This document shows positions 33,689 through 44,241 of a stretch of 64,000 nucleotides of DNA, piece by piece (position 1 is the stretch's first letter; each line of letters opens with the position of its first letter). The position numbers and the translations under genes were made by a program. The stretch is taken from assembly GCF_006439025.1 (NCBI RefSeq), contig NZ_RCYZ01000007.1, forward strand, positions 58,825 to 122,824, written 5' to 3'. The notes under the pieces were generated by a model. That model searched no databases, had not been told where the DNA came from, and was given only the letters and a program-made list of their open reading frames with translations. Source of the DNA: Hymenobacter nivis. GTDB taxonomy: Bacteria; Bacteroidota; Bacteroidia; Cytophagales; Hymenobacteraceae.

Positions 33689-34474
33689 TCACTGCGCCGC
33701 TTCCAGCAGCTTCGTGAGCCCCACAAACTCGGCCACGCCCAGTTGCTCGGCGCGCTTGTCGAAGATTTCGCCAGCCATGGCTTCGGCCGAGAGGCCCAGG
33801 GGCTTGAGGGCGTTGCGCAGTGTTTTGCGGCGGGTGGAAAAGGCTTGCTTCACGACGCGGAAAAATAATTTCTCGTCGCAGCCCAGGTGCTCGGTGGCGT
33901 TGCGGGTGAGGCGCACCACGGCCGACTCGACCTTGGGCGGCGGGATGAACACGTGGGGCGGCACCGTGAACAAGTACTCGATGGTGTAGAAGGCTTGCAT
34001 CAGCACGCTCAGAATGCCATAGGTTTTCGAGCCGGGCGGCTCGGCCAGGCGCTCGGCCACTTCTTTTTGAATCATGCCTACCACCTCGCGCACCTGCTGC
34101 CGGTGGGCCAGCACTTGGAAGAAAATCTGGCTGCTGATGTTATAAGGAAAATTGCCGATGATGGCCAGCGGCTGCCCCGGAAATAGGGCCCCAATGTCCT
34201 GCTTCAGGAAATCGGTGGCGAAGATGCGCGGGGCCAGCGCCGGGTACGTGGCCTCCAGGTACACCACCGATTCGCGGTCAATTTCCACCACGCTGGTCGT
34301 AAATGCGGCATCTTGCAGCAAAAATTGCGTGAGTACGCCCGTGCCAGGGCCTATTTCGAGCACTTCGTGCACGCCGTCGGGCCGGCGAAGGGCCCCCACA
34401 ATGCGGCGGGCGATGTTGGGGTCGGCGAGGAAATGCTGGCCGAGGTGTTTCTTGGGTTTGACGGGGGAGTGCAT
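33689..34474 (-). CDS. rsmA: 16S rRNA A1518/A1519 dimethyltransferase
   Basis: A 261-residue RsmA/KsgA, which dimethylates two adenines in the 3' hairpin of 16S rRNA with SAM during small-subunit assembly. KKHLGQHFLADPNIARRI is the standard N-terminus, VLEIGPGTGVLTQFLL is the SAM site, and IIGNFPYNISSQIFF carries the catalytic NFPY (NLPY) motif. The C-terminal domain includes FIPPPKVESAVVRL and AFSTRRKTLRNAL. First gene of a likely operon with the lipoprotein and dehydrogenase genes. Confidence 0.97.
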   Translation of the reverse strand: MHSPVKPKKHLGQHFLADPNIARRIVGALRRPDGVHEVLEIGPGTGVLTQFLLQDAAFTTSVVEIDRESVVYLEATYPALAPRIFATDFLKQDIGALFPGQPLAIIGNFPYNISSQIFFQVLAHRQQVREVVGMIQKEVAERLAEPPGSKTYGILSVLMQAFYTIEYLFTVPPHVFIPPPKVESAVVRLTRNATEHLGCDEKLFFRVVKQAFSTRRKTLRNALKPLGLSAEAMAGEIFDKRAEQLGVAEFVGLTKLLEAAQ

Positions 34475-34512
34475 GCGGGGCCCCGGCGCGGCGGAAGGGC
34501 CCGCCGGGGCCC

Positions 34513-34520
34513 CAAAGGTA
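34513..34520 (-). promoter_or_regulatory. Promoter -7 box TACCTTTG of rsmA
   Basis: Full TAnnTTTG match on the minus strand, 38 bp before the rsmA ATG. Confidence 0.6.
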
Positions 34521-34574
34521 GCCCCCGGGGCCCCGCGGCGGGGCCCCGGGGCCGCGCAAACCCGCTTTCTTTCC

Positions 34575-34582
34575 TACCTTGG
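34575..34582 (+). promoter_or_regulatory. Possible promoter box TACCTTGG of the LacI-type gene
   Basis: A near match to TAnnTTTG, 79 bp before the TTG start at 34662. The leader would include a short A+T-rich stretch. Confidence 0.4.
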
Positions 34583-34661
34583 CCCCTTATTAGGCCATCG
34601 CGGCCGGGGTCCTTGCCGGCCCGCCCGGTGTTTCCCGTCGGATTTAATTGATTTTTGAGCT

Positions 34662-35723
34662 TTGGCCAACACTAACAAGCGGATATCCATCGCCGAACTC
34701 GCCGCGCAGTTGGGCCTGTCCACGTCCACCGTTTCGCGCGGCCTCAGCGACCACCCCAGCATCAGCGAGGCCACCAAGGCGCGCGTGCGCCAGCTGGCTC
34801 AGGAACTGAACTACCTGCCCAATAGCCTCGCCGCCGCCCTACGCAAGGGGCGCAGCAACACGGTGGGCGTTATTGTGCCGCACATCAACGGCTACTTCTT
34901 TCCGGCCGTGATGAACGGCATCGAGAAAATTGCCAGCCGCGCCGGCTTCAACGTGATGATGTGCCAGTCGAACGAGGACATCCGCCGCGAGCGCCAGAAC
35001 GTGGAGGCCCTGCTGGCCTCGCAGGTCGAGGGCATCCTGGTATCGGTATCTAAGGGCACCGACCTCGACCTCAACCACTTCCGCCAGGTACAGCAGCAGG
35101 GCACGCCGCTGATTTTCTTCGACCGCATGCCCGACCTGCCCGGCAGCACGGCCGTGGTACTCGACGATCACCTCGGGGCCTACGACGCCGTGACGCACCT
35201 CATCCGGCAGGGTTGCCGGCGCATTGCCCACTTCGCCGGGCCCCAGCACCTCAACACCAGCCGCAACCGCCTGCTGGGCTACCAGGCCGCTTTGGAGGCT
35301 CATGGCCTGCCCTTCGACGAGCGCCTGGTGTACTCGCTGCCGCGCTCCAACCAGGAGTCGGGCCGCGACGGCATGGACTACCTCATGGGCCTGGCCGACC
35401 GGCCCGATGCCGTGTTTGCCGCCTACGCCTTTCCCGCCGTGGGGGCCCTGGAAGTGCTTGAAAGCCACGGCCTGCACGTGCCGAAGGACTTCGCCATTGC
35501 TTGCTTCAGCAACGAGCCCTTCACCACCATGACGCACCCGCGCCTGACGGCCGTGGACCAACGCGGCGAGCAAATGGGCGAAACCGCCGTGAACCTGCTC
35601 CTGCAAATCCTCAAGCGCACCCCCAACTATTCGCCCCCGCGCATCGTGCTCAAGCCCCAGCTCATGCTGCGCGAGTCGTCGCTCTTCGGCCAGGAAGACC
35701 CAGTGGTGCAGCGCGAATTTTAG
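34662..35723 (+). CDS. LacI/GalR-family transcriptional regulator
   Basis: A 353-residue regulator. Residues 7-28 (ISIAELAAQLGLSTSTVSRGLSDHP) form the LacI-type helix-turn-helix and the hinge helix is LPNSLAAALRKG. From residue 66 (NTVGVIVPHINGYFFPAVMNGIEKIA) comes the periplasmic-binding-protein-like sensor, which binds a sugar or derivative. The start is TTG, directly before GCC AAC. It stands alone, divergent from rsmA. The perfect palindrome with TGCAAACGTTTGCA before the GH5-like gene is the kind of operator this family uses, but the link is inference. Confidence 0.95.
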   Translation: MANTNKRISIAELAAQLGLSTSTVSRGLSDHPSISEATKARVRQLAQELNYLPNSLAAALRKGRSNTVGVIVPHINGYFFPAVMNGIEKIASRAGFNVMMCQSNEDIRRERQNVEALLASQVEGILVSVSKGTDLDLNHFRQVQQQGTPLIFFDRMPDLPGSTAVVLDDHLGAYDAVTHLIRQGCRRIAHFAGPQHLNTSRNRLLGYQAALEAHGLPFDERLVYSLPRSNQESGRDGMDYLMGLADRPDAVFAAYAFPAVGALEVLESHGLHVPKDFAIACFSNEPFTTMTHPRLTAVDQRGEQMGETAVNLLLQILKRTPNYSPPRIVLKPQLMLRESSLFGQEDPVVQREF

Positions 35724-35786
35724 GGCCCCCAGGGCCCTAAACGGCGTAAGTAGAACATCAGAGCGCCGCCGAAGCATGACGCCAGC

Positions 35787-35822
35787 AGAGAAGCCGCCGT
35801 GGGGCCCCACGGCGGCTTCTCT
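35787..35822. terminator. Perfect 36-nt palindrome terminator
   Basis: AGAGAAGCCGCCGTGGGG and its exact complement form an 18-bp stem between the convergent regulator and cNMP-protein genes, followed by CTTTT on the + strand. Confidence 0.8.
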
Positions 35823-35825
35823 CTT

Positions 35826-37727
35826 TTACAGCGCCTTGGTGAAACTGACCTTTATCTTCACTTGGAAATCGGCAATGACCTTAAAGATTTCCTTCAGCGT
35901 CACTTGCTCTACCTGGGTTAATTCTTTGGGGTCGAGGTAGTTGGTGGCGGGCATCAGGTCGTCGATGAGCTGGCGGGCCTGTTTTTTCAGGCGCATGCCC
36001 ATTAGGTAGTAGTAGGCTTGCAGCAGCTCCTGGTACTCTTTTTCGGTGAACACGCCGCGGGCGCGCAGCTGGGCCAGCCGGGCCCCGGTGTTGGTTTGGA
36101 ACACCTGGTGGCGCAGGGCGTATACGCGCACCAGGTCCACAATGGGCGTCATGGTTTTCTTGAGGTCGAACACCTTCTGGTCGCCCTGGGCGAAGGTGCG
36201 GAAGTTGCGGAAAAACGTGAGCGGCGGCTCGTATTGCAGGGCGTTGGTGGCCATGTAGTGCAGGAAGCGGTCGAGGGGCCGGGCCAACTCGGTGCGGATG
36301 AAGGCGCGCAGCTCATCCATGATTTCGGGCTCGCCGTACAGAAACCGGCAGTCGAAAAACGTCGAAAACTGCATGGCCGCCTCGGGGTTCGAGTTGTCGA
36401 TCCACTCGTGGTAGTTGCGCTTCCAGTGCGAGAGCGAGTGCGTCCAGCGCGGGTTTTGGGCAATGAAGCCGCCCGTGCACAGGCTCAGCCCAATCTCATC
36501 GAGGCGGTCGGACACGGTGCTGGCGAAGCGCAGGAAGTACTCGCGCACCACCTCGCGCTGCTCGTTGGCCTTGTCCTCGTACACAATGGCGTTGTCCTGG
36601 TCCGTGAGCAGGGTTTGCTCCTGCCGGCCCTCGCTGCCCAGTACCATGAACACGAACTTGGCCGGCGCGGGGCCCATCTCGGCCAGCACGCCCTCAATCA
36701 CTTTTAGGGCAATGGTATCAGCCACCGTCGTGATGACCTGGTTCACCAGCTCGGCCTTCACGCCGCGGCTCAGCAGCTGGTTCACAATTTCGGGCACCTT
36801 GCGCCAGCGCAGCCGCAGCTCGCGCGGCGACTGGGCCAATTTCACGGCCTGAATGAACATGAACGGCGACTGCGCCAAGTCGCTCAGCAGCTTGTTGCGG
36901 CTGAGGAACCCCACAAACTCGCCGTCCTTCTCAATGAGAAGGTAGCGCGTTTTGGTCTGGAACATCAGCAAAATGGCCTCGTGCACGAAGGCGTCGCTGG
37001 CGATGGACACAATGGGCGTGGCCAGGATGTCGGCCACCGGGCGGCGGGCGTCCAGGCACTTGGCCACCACGGCGTCGCGCAACACAATGTCCGTCACGTA
37101 GCCCACAATGGGGCCCCCGGGGTCGCGCACGAACAGGCAGCTCACCTTGCCCCGGGCCATGCGCTGGGCCGCCTCGAAGATGGGCGTGGCGCCGGTGCAC
37201 TCCACCAAATCGCGCGTTTCGAGGGTTTCAATTTTGCGCGAGTACAGCTGGTCGGCGGCGATGAAGTTTTCCTCCGGCGCGGCCGTGGGGCGGATGAAGT
37301 GGGCGTACTCCTCGTTCAGCATCCGCTCGCCGTAGCGGGTGGTGAAGAACTGAAAGAAGTCCTTGTAGGCCAGGCACAGGGCCCTAAAATCGCGCCGGTG
37401 CAGGAAGTACACCCGCGTGCCCTTGCGCGCCACCACCGTGCGGATGGAGCGCTTCTTGTTGAGCAAGATGGACATGCCGCCGTAGCAGGCCCCCGGGCCG
37501 TACTCCTCGGGCAGGCGCTTGTGCTGCTCGCTGTCGTAAAAAAACGTTTCGTAGCCGCCGGCCACCAGCAGGTCCACGCCGCGCAGCTTGGTCACATCCT
37601 GCTTGTAAATCAGGGTTTCCTTGGCGTATTCCACCTCCTGGAGCAGGTCGGCCACGCCGGCCAGCACCTCGGTGGGCAGCGCGTCGAAGGGCGGCACGGT
37701 TTGTAAAAAAGCGAGGCGATTATCCAT
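35826..37727 (-). CDS. cNMP-binding/CBS/DUF294 nucleotidyltransferase-like protein
   Basis: A 633-residue multidomain signalling protein. Residues 8-140 form a cyclic-nucleotide-binding fold (FDALPTEVLAGVADLLQEVEYAKETLIYKQ to VYFLHRRDFRAL), 170-290 are a CBS pair (ECTGATPIFEAAQRMARGKVSCLFVRD and LIEKDGEFVGFLSRNKLL), and the C-terminal half is DUF294, whose VLGSEGRQEQTLLTDQDNAIVYED has the GSxxR...D.D nucleotidyltransferase core, then DUF294_C. It is cytoplasmic. Related proteins are often encoded beside a DnaQ-like exonuclease, as here; the two overlap by 8 nt. Start at ATG 37727. Confidence 0.92.
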   Translation of the reverse strand: MDNRLAFLQTVPPFDALPTEVLAGVADLLQEVEYAKETLIYKQDVTKLRGVDLLVAGGYETFFYDSEQHKRLPEEYGPGACYGGMSILLNKKRSIRTVVARKGTRVYFLHRRDFRALCLAYKDFFQFFTTRYGERMLNEEYAHFIRPTAAPEENFIAADQLYSRKIETLETRDLVECTGATPIFEAAQRMARGKVSCLFVRDPGGPIVGYVTDIVLRDAVVAKCLDARRPVADILATPIVSIASDAFVHEAILLMFQTKTRYLLIEKDGEFVGFLSRNKLLSDLAQSPFMFIQAVKLAQSPRELRLRWRKVPEIVNQLLSRGVKAELVNQVITTVADTIALKVIEGVLAEMGPAPAKFVFMVLGSEGRQEQTLLTDQDNAIVYEDKANEQREVVREYFLRFASTVSDRLDEIGLSLCTGGFIAQNPRWTHSLSHWKRNYHEWIDNSNPEAAMQFSTFFDCRFLYGEPEIMDELRAFIRTELARPLDRFLHYMATNALQYEPPLTFFRNFRTFAQGDQKVFDLKKTMTPIVDLVRVYALRHQVFQTNTGARLAQLRARGVFTEKEYQELLQAYYYLMGMRLKKQARQLIDDLMPATNYLDPKELTQVEQVTLKEIFKVIADFQVKIKVSFTKAL

Positions 37728-38454
37728 AGTAATAGTATAGCCAGATAAGAAAAAGCAACAGCAGCGCGCCCGCCGCCCCGGCCACCCGCCGCCCCCGGGG
37801 CCCCAGCCACTCGAAGGGCCCCGCCGCCACGGGCTCGGCCAGCGGCGCTTGCTCCGCCAGGCTGGCCTCGGTGAGGTAGCCGGTGCGCAAGAGCTCAAAA
37901 AAGCACTCGGCGGTGGCCTCGGCGTCGGTTTGGGCGTCGTGGTGGCGGTCCAGGTGCTCGTGGAACAGGTATTCGTAGAGCTCGTTCAGGCGCAGCAGCC
38001 GGCGGCCGGGCGGGGGGGCCAGCGCCCGGGCCAGGGGCCCGGTGGGCAGCATGGTGCAGAACGTGGGCAGCCCAGGCAGCGGGTTGGGCAGCCCGGCCCG
38101 GTGAAAGCCGGCGCCCAGCATATGAAAGTCGAGCTGCACAAAATGGCCCACCACCAGCGGCTGGTACTGCGCAAGGTCGGCCGCCAGGGCCCCCAGCACG
38201 GGCGCCAGTTCCTGGCCCTCGGCCGCCAAAAACTCGGTGCTCAGGCCGTGGATGGCCTGGGCCGTGGGCTGCATGGTGCCGGCGGGCACGCGCAGGTAGT
38301 GGTTCGCAGTTTTCACCAGGGCCCCGGCGCGGGTGTACACCACCCAGGCCAACTGGGCCAGGTGGGGCCAGGCTGCATCGTCGGCGTAGGGGCGCCGCCA
38401 GCCGGCGGGCAGGCCGGTGGTTTCGGTGTCGACGAAGAGCAGGTAGTCTTGCAC
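37720..38454 (-). CDS. DnaQ-like 3'-5' exonuclease with C-terminal membrane helix
   Basis: A 244-residue DEDD exonuclease. LLFVDTETTGLP is motif ExoI (Asp and Glu), VVGHFVQLDFHMLG is ExoII and HDAQTDAEATAECFFELL is ExoIII with the DEDDh histidine. Unusually the C-terminus ends in a hydrophobic helix with four tyrosines (GALLLLFLIWLYYYYG), so it may be tail-anchored. Start GTG 38454 is chosen because the promoter box TAGCTTTG at 38485-38492 lies between it and the other GTG at 38520. It precedes and overlaps the cNMP/CBS/DUF294 gene. Confidence 0.85.
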   Translation of the reverse strand: MQDYLLFVDTETTGLPAGWRRPYADDAAWPHLAQLAWVVYTRAGALVKTANHYLRVPAGTMQPTAQAIHGLSTEFLAAEGQELAPVLGALAADLAQYQPLVVGHFVQLDFHMLGAGFHRAGLPNPLPGLPTFCTMLPTGPLARALAPPPGRRLLRLNELYEYLFHEHLDRHHDAQTDAEATAECFFELLRTGYLTEASLAEQAPLAEPVAAGPFEWLGPRGRRVAGAAGALLLLFLIWLYYYYG

Positions 38455-38484
38455 CGGGCGGGCGAAAATGGGGAGCGAATGGCG

Positions 38485-38492
38485 CAAAGCTA
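38485..38492 (-). promoter_or_regulatory. Promoter -7 box TAGCTTTG of the exonuclease operon
   Basis: Full TAnnTTTG match on the minus strand, 30 bp before GTG 38454; it settles the start of the exonuclease. Confidence 0.6.
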
Positions 38493-38617
38493 GGGGCCCC
38501 GGCGAGCAAAACTTGGGCACGGGGCCCCCACTTGCGCGGCTTCTTGCGTAAACAAGGCGGTGGTTTCGCAAAGAAAGCCCACCTTCGCACCCGCATCCTT
38601 GCTCATTTCCCTTCGCC

Positions 38618-41440
38618 ATGAACCCACTCGTTGCCATCCGTCCCCTCGACCAAAGCATCTGGCTCGACTTCATTCGCCGCAAAATTCTGATCAACGGCGA
38701 GTTGCAGAAGCTCATCACCGACGACCAGCTGCGCGGCGTCACGTCCAACCCCGCCATTTTTGAAAAAGCCATCGGCGGCAGCGACGACTACGACAACGCC
38801 ATCAAGGCCCTGGCCCTGCAAGGCAAGTCGACTAACGACATTTACGAAGAGCTGGCCATTGCCGACGTGCAGGCCGCCTGCGACCTGTTCCGGCCCCTGT
38901 ACGACGACGCGGCCAACGCCGGCGACGGCTACGTGAGCCTCGAAGTATCGCCCAAGCTGGTGAACGACACCGAGGGCACCATCGCCGAGGGCCTGCGCTT
39001 CTGGAAAGCCGTGGACCGGCCCAACGTGATGATTAAGGTGCCCGCCACGTTGGAGGGCCTGCCCGCCATCCGCAAGCTCATTTCGGAAGGCGTGAACGTG
39101 AACGTGACGCTGATTTTCAGCGTGGAGCGCTACAAGGCCGTGGCCGAAGCCTTCATCGCCGGCCTCGAAGACCGGGTGCAAGCCGGCAACTCCATTGAGC
39201 GCATCGACTCGGTGGCCAGCTTCTTCCTCAGCCGCATCGACGTGCTGATTGACCCGCAGCTGGAGAAAATGGTGGCCGCCGGTGGCGAGCAGGCCAAGAT
39301 TGCCGAGCCCCTGGTGGGCGAGGTGGCCGTAGCCAGCGCCAAGCAGGCGTACCAGGACTACAAAAAGATTTTCGCCGGCCCGCGCTGGGAGGCCCTCAAG
39401 GCCAAAGGCGCCGAATCGCAGCGCTTGCTGTGGGCCAGCACGGGCAACAAAAACCCGAAGTACGACGACCTGAAGTACGTGGACGGCCTCATCGGGCCCC
39501 ACACCGTGAACACCATTCCGCTGGAAACGCTGAACCTGTTCCGCGAGAAAGGCAAGCCCGCCGTGCGCCTGGAGGACAACCTCGACCAGGTGGCCGATGT
39601 GCTGAAGGCGCTGCCCACCGTGGGCCTCGACCTCGAAGCCCTGGCCCACGAGCTGGAGGTGGACGGCGCCAAGAAATTCAACGAGCCCTTCGGCAAGCTG
39701 ATGGACTCGCTGGACAAGAAGCGCGTGGCCGCCCTGGCCGAAACCACGGCCCCCGCCACGCTGGCCCTGGGCCAGTACCAGGCCGCGGTAGACGCTAAGC
39801 TGCAAGAATTTAACAACGCCCAGTTCACCCAAGGCTTCTGGAACACGGACGCCGCGCTGTGGACCGACGATGCGGAGGCCCAGCAGAGCATCCGCGACTT
39901 CACGGGCTGGCTGCGGGTAGCCGAAACAATGGTGGCCGCCATGCCTAAGCTCGACACGTTCGTGAACGACGTCATCGGCCACGGCTTCAAGCACGTGCTC
40001 GTGATGGGCATGGGCGGCAGCTCGATGGCCCCCATCGTGTTCCAAAAGTCGTTCCCGCAGGGCGAGAAAGGCCTGCCCATTTCCATCCTCGACACCACCG
40101 ACCCCGGCACGGTGCAGCACTTTGCCGACACGCTGCCGCTGGCCGACACGTTGTTCATCGTGGCCAGCAAGTCGGGCACTACGGCCGAGCCGCTGGCCTT
40201 CGGCGATTTCTTCTACGACAAGGTGAAGGCCCTCAAGGGCGACAAGGCCGGCGAGAACTTCGTGGCCATCACCGATCCGGGCTCGAAGTTCATTGCCACG
40301 GCCAACTCGCTGGGCTACCGCCACGTGTTCCTCAACTTTGAGTCGGTGGGCGGCCGCTTCTCGGCCCTCACCTACTTCGGCCTCGTGCCGGCTGCCTTGT
40401 ACGGCCTGAACGTGGGCGAAATCTTGGAGCGCGCCATCCGTATGATGCGCGCCTGCGGCGCCTACGGCCCCGTGGACCACAACCCCGGCCTGGAGCTGGG
40501 CACGGCCCTGGGCGTGCTGGCCACGCAGGGCCGCGATAAGCTGACGCTGGTCACGCCGCCGTCGCTGAGCGACCTGGGCCTGTGGCTGGAGCAGCTCACG
40601 GCCGAGAGCACCGGCAAGCACGGCAAGGGCATTCTGCCCGTGGCCGGCGAGCCCGTTGGGGCCCCGGACGTGTATGGCCACGACCGGGTGTTCGTGTACG
40701 TGGGCTACGAGAGCGAGGAAGACGCCGACAACAAAGCCAAATTGGGGGCCCTGGAAGCCGCCGGCCACCCGGTCATCCGCATTTCGCTGAAGGATGCGCT
40801 GGACCTGGGCCAGGAGTTTTTCCGCTGGGAAATGGCTATTTCGGTGGTAGGCGCCGTGCTGCGCATCAACCCCTTCGACCAGCCCAACGTGCAGGAAAGC
40901 AAGTCGGCCACCGACCGCCTGATGAAGGTAGTGGCCGAAGAAGGCCACCTGCCCGCGCAGGAAAAAGCGCTGGAAGCCAACGGCCTCGCCTACTATGGCG
41001 TGCCCAAAGCCTCGGATGCGAAGCAATTGCTCGCTGATTTCTTCGGCCAGGCCAAGGAGGGCGACTTCGTGTCCATTCAAGCGTACCTCACCGAATCGCC
41101 GGAGCTGAACGCGGCCTTCAACAAGCTGCGTACTAGCCTGATGGAGCGCCTGCACGCGGCCACCACGTTCGGCTACGGGCCGCGCTTCTTGCACTCCACC
41201 GGCCAGTACCACAAGGGGGGCCCCAACACCGGCCTGTTCTTGCAACTGACGGCTGACCACAACCCCGACCTGCCGCTGCCGGGCCGCTCCTACACCTTCG
41301 GCACCCTCGAAAACGCCCAGGCGCAGGGCGACTTGGAGGCCCTGCAGAAGTACGAGCGCCGGGCCCTGCACGTGCACCTCGGCGCCGATGCGCTGCAAGG
41401 CGTGCAAGCCATCCAGGAGGCTTTTGACGCCCAGGCCTAG
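38618..41440 (+). CDS. Bifunctional transaldolase/glucose-6-phosphate isomerase
   Basis: A 940-residue fusion joining a pentose-phosphate and a glycolytic enzyme. Residues 1-370 are transaldolase: LRGVTSNPAIFEKAI, then PNVMIKVPATLEGLPAI with the Schiff-base lysine, and VASFFLSRIDVLID. From about 390, phosphoglucose isomerase shows VLVMGMGGSSMAPIVF, IVASKSGTTAEPL and, near the end, TTFGYGPRFLHSTGQYHKGGP with a catalytic lysine. The start MNPLVAIRPLDQSIWLDFIRR is standard. A weak CACCTTCG box lies 34 bp upstream, and a terminator follows. Such tal-pgi fusions are known in several bacterial groups. Confidence 0.95.
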   Translation: MNPLVAIRPLDQSIWLDFIRRKILINGELQKLITDDQLRGVTSNPAIFEKAIGGSDDYDNAIKALALQGKSTNDIYEELAIADVQAACDLFRPLYDDAANAGDGYVSLEVSPKLVNDTEGTIAEGLRFWKAVDRPNVMIKVPATLEGLPAIRKLISEGVNVNVTLIFSVERYKAVAEAFIAGLEDRVQAGNSIERIDSVASFFLSRIDVLIDPQLEKMVAAGGEQAKIAEPLVGEVAVASAKQAYQDYKKIFAGPRWEALKAKGAESQRLLWASTGNKNPKYDDLKYVDGLIGPHTVNTIPLETLNLFREKGKPAVRLEDNLDQVADVLKALPTVGLDLEALAHELEVDGAKKFNEPFGKLMDSLDKKRVAALAETTAPATLALGQYQAAVDAKLQEFNNAQFTQGFWNTDAALWTDDAEAQQSIRDFTGWLRVAETMVAAMPKLDTFVNDVIGHGFKHVLVMGMGGSSMAPIVFQKSFPQGEKGLPISILDTTDPGTVQHFADTLPLADTLFIVASKSGTTAEPLAFGDFFYDKVKALKGDKAGENFVAITDPGSKFIATANSLGYRHVFLNFESVGGRFSALTYFGLVPAALYGLNVGEILERAIRMMRACGAYGPVDHNPGLELGTALGVLATQGRDKLTLVTPPSLSDLGLWLEQLTAESTGKHGKGILPVAGEPVGAPDVYGHDRVFVYVGYESEEDADNKAKLGALEAAGHPVIRISLKDALDLGQEFFRWEMAISVVGAVLRINPFDQPNVQESKSATDRLMKVVAEEGHLPAQEKALEANGLAYYGVPKASDAKQLLADFFGQAKEGDFVSIQAYLTESPELNAAFNKLRTSLMERLHAATTFGYGPRFLHSTGQYHKGGPNTGLFLQLTADHNPDLPLPGRSYTFGTLENAQAQGDLEALQKYERRALHVHLGADALQGVQAIQEAFDAQA

Positions 41441-41454
41441 CCGCCACTGCCCTG

Positions 41455-41490
41455 AAAAGGCCCGCCGCGCAACGCACGGCGGGCCTTTTT
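41455..41490 (+). terminator. Terminator of tal-pgi
   Basis: AAAAGGCCCGCCG and its complement form a 13-bp stem with a 9-nt loop and a TTTTT tail. The pepA promoter box starts 3 bp after it. Confidence 0.9.
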
Positions 41491-41492
41491 GC

Positions 41493-41500
41493 TAAGTTTG
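41493..41500 (+). promoter_or_regulatory. Promoter -7 box TAAGTTTG of pepA
   Basis: Full TAnnTTTG match 34 bp before the pepA ATG, immediately after the tal-pgi terminator. Confidence 0.6.
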
Positions 41501-41534
41501 TGGTCCTATCAGATTCCGCCTTTCCCCCTCGTTT

Positions 41535-42995
<1,461 letters not shown>

Positions 42996-43110
42996 CTTCG
43001 CTGGGGCCCCCACTTGCTACACCGGCGAAGGCAGCATCTTTCCCGGCCAGTACCCACTGCACCAACGCAGGAAAATACTTCCTGCATCGGCACGATAACC
43101 CGCAACTACA

Positions 43111-44145
43111 ATGCCCAGATCCCTTCCCCGCCTCGGTTTTTCCGTGGGCGACCTCGCCGGCATCGGCCCCGAAGTCATTTACAAAACGCTGCTCGACGAG
43201 CGGGTGCTGAAGCTATGCACCCCGGTGGTGTACGGCACGGCCACGGCCCTGTTCGACGAGTTTCCGGTGGCCAAAGACGCCGAGCCGCTGGCCTTCCGGC
43301 AGCTGCGTGACGCCGCCGACATTGCCCCCGGCCGCCTGAACGCCGTGACCTGCTGGGACGAGGATTTCCACTTGGCCCCTGGCCAGCCCTCGGCCGCGAC
43401 TGGCCAGGCCGCCCGCGAGAGCCTGCTTGCCGCCAGCCGCGACCTCAAGGCCGGCCTACTCGACGGCCTCGTGACGGCCCCCATCAGCAAGGACAACACC
43501 CAGGGCCCCGATTTCCGCTACCCCGGCCACACCGAGTTTCTCACCGCCTATTTTGGGGCCCCCGAGAGCCTGATGCTGCTGGCCGACGACGAGTCGGGCC
43601 TGCGCGTGGCCACCGCCACCGGCCACGTGGCCCTGCGCGACGTGCCCGCCCGCCTCACCCCCGACCTGCTGCGCACCAAAATCAAGCTGCTGCTCAAGTC
43701 ATTGAAAACAGATTTTGGCATTGACAAGCCCCGCGTGGCCGTGCTGGGCCTCAACCCCCACGCTGGCGAAAACGGCCTGCTCGGCGGGGAGGAAATGGCA
43801 GTGGTCGAGCCCGTGCTCAAGCAGTTTCTGCACGATGGCCACTTGGTATTCGGCCCCTACCCGGCCGACGGCTACTTCGGTACCGGGCAGTTCCGGCAGT
43901 TCGACGCTACCCTATCTCTCTACCACGACCAGGGGCTGATTCCATTTAAGCTGCTGGCCTTCGAGCGGGGCGTCAACTTCACGGCCGGCCTGCCGGTAGT
44001 GCGCACCTCGCCCGACCACGGCACGGCTTACGGCATTGCCGGCCAGTACCAGGCCGATGCCTCGTCGTTCCGGGCCGCCGTGTTCATGGCCGCCGACATC
44101 TGGCGGCAGCGCCAAGAAGCCGCCGCGCCCCGTAGCGCCCGGTAA
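43111..44145 (+). CDS. pdxA: 4-hydroxythreonine-4-phosphate dehydrogenase
   Basis: A 344-residue PdxA, which oxidises 4-phosphohydroxy-L-threonine in the DXP-dependent route to pyridoxal phosphate. GFSVGDLAGIGPEVIYKT is the start motif, LVTAPISKDN and YPGHTEFLTAYFGAPE form the substrate site, and VLGLNPHAGENGLLG and LYHDQGLIPFKLLAF hold metal-binding histidines. Length is normal. It is followed after a 96-bp gap by the yceD operon with its own promoter. Confidence 0.95.
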   Translation: MPRSLPRLGFSVGDLAGIGPEVIYKTLLDERVLKLCTPVVYGTATALFDEFPVAKDAEPLAFRQLRDAADIAPGRLNAVTCWDEDFHLAPGQPSAATGQAARESLLAASRDLKAGLLDGLVTAPISKDNTQGPDFRYPGHTEFLTAYFGAPESLMLLADDESGLRVATATGHVALRDVPARLTPDLLRTKIKLLLKSLKTDFGIDKPRVAVLGLNPHAGENGLLGGEEMAVVEPVLKQFLHDGHLVFGPYPADGYFGTGQFRQFDATLSLYHDQGLIPFKLLAFERGVNFTAGLPVVRTSPDHGTAYGIAGQYQADASSFRAAVFMAADIWRQRQEAAAPRSAR

Positions 44146-44190
44146 GCCACTGGCAAGCAAACGCTGGGGGCCCAAAATGGTGCAGAATAC

Positions 44191-44220
44191 TTGCCTACTC
44201 ATTGAATTTTCGTACTTTTG
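44191..44220 (+). promoter_or_regulatory. Strong promoter TTG-N19-TACTTTTG of yceD-rpmF
   Basis: TTG 44191-44193 and TACTTTTG 44213-44220 match both consensus elements. The TTG codon inside the box is therefore not a start; GTG at 44242 is preferred. Confidence 0.75.
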
Positions 44221-44241
44221 CACCCTGCTAGTGCGCACGCC

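Noticed and set aside
38603..41407. A 934-codon open frame antisense to tal-pgi
   Set aside because: It is the complement-frame shadow of a GC-rich gene with high GC3; its composition is low-complexity (Gly, Val, His, Gln, Arg) and it shows no family motif.
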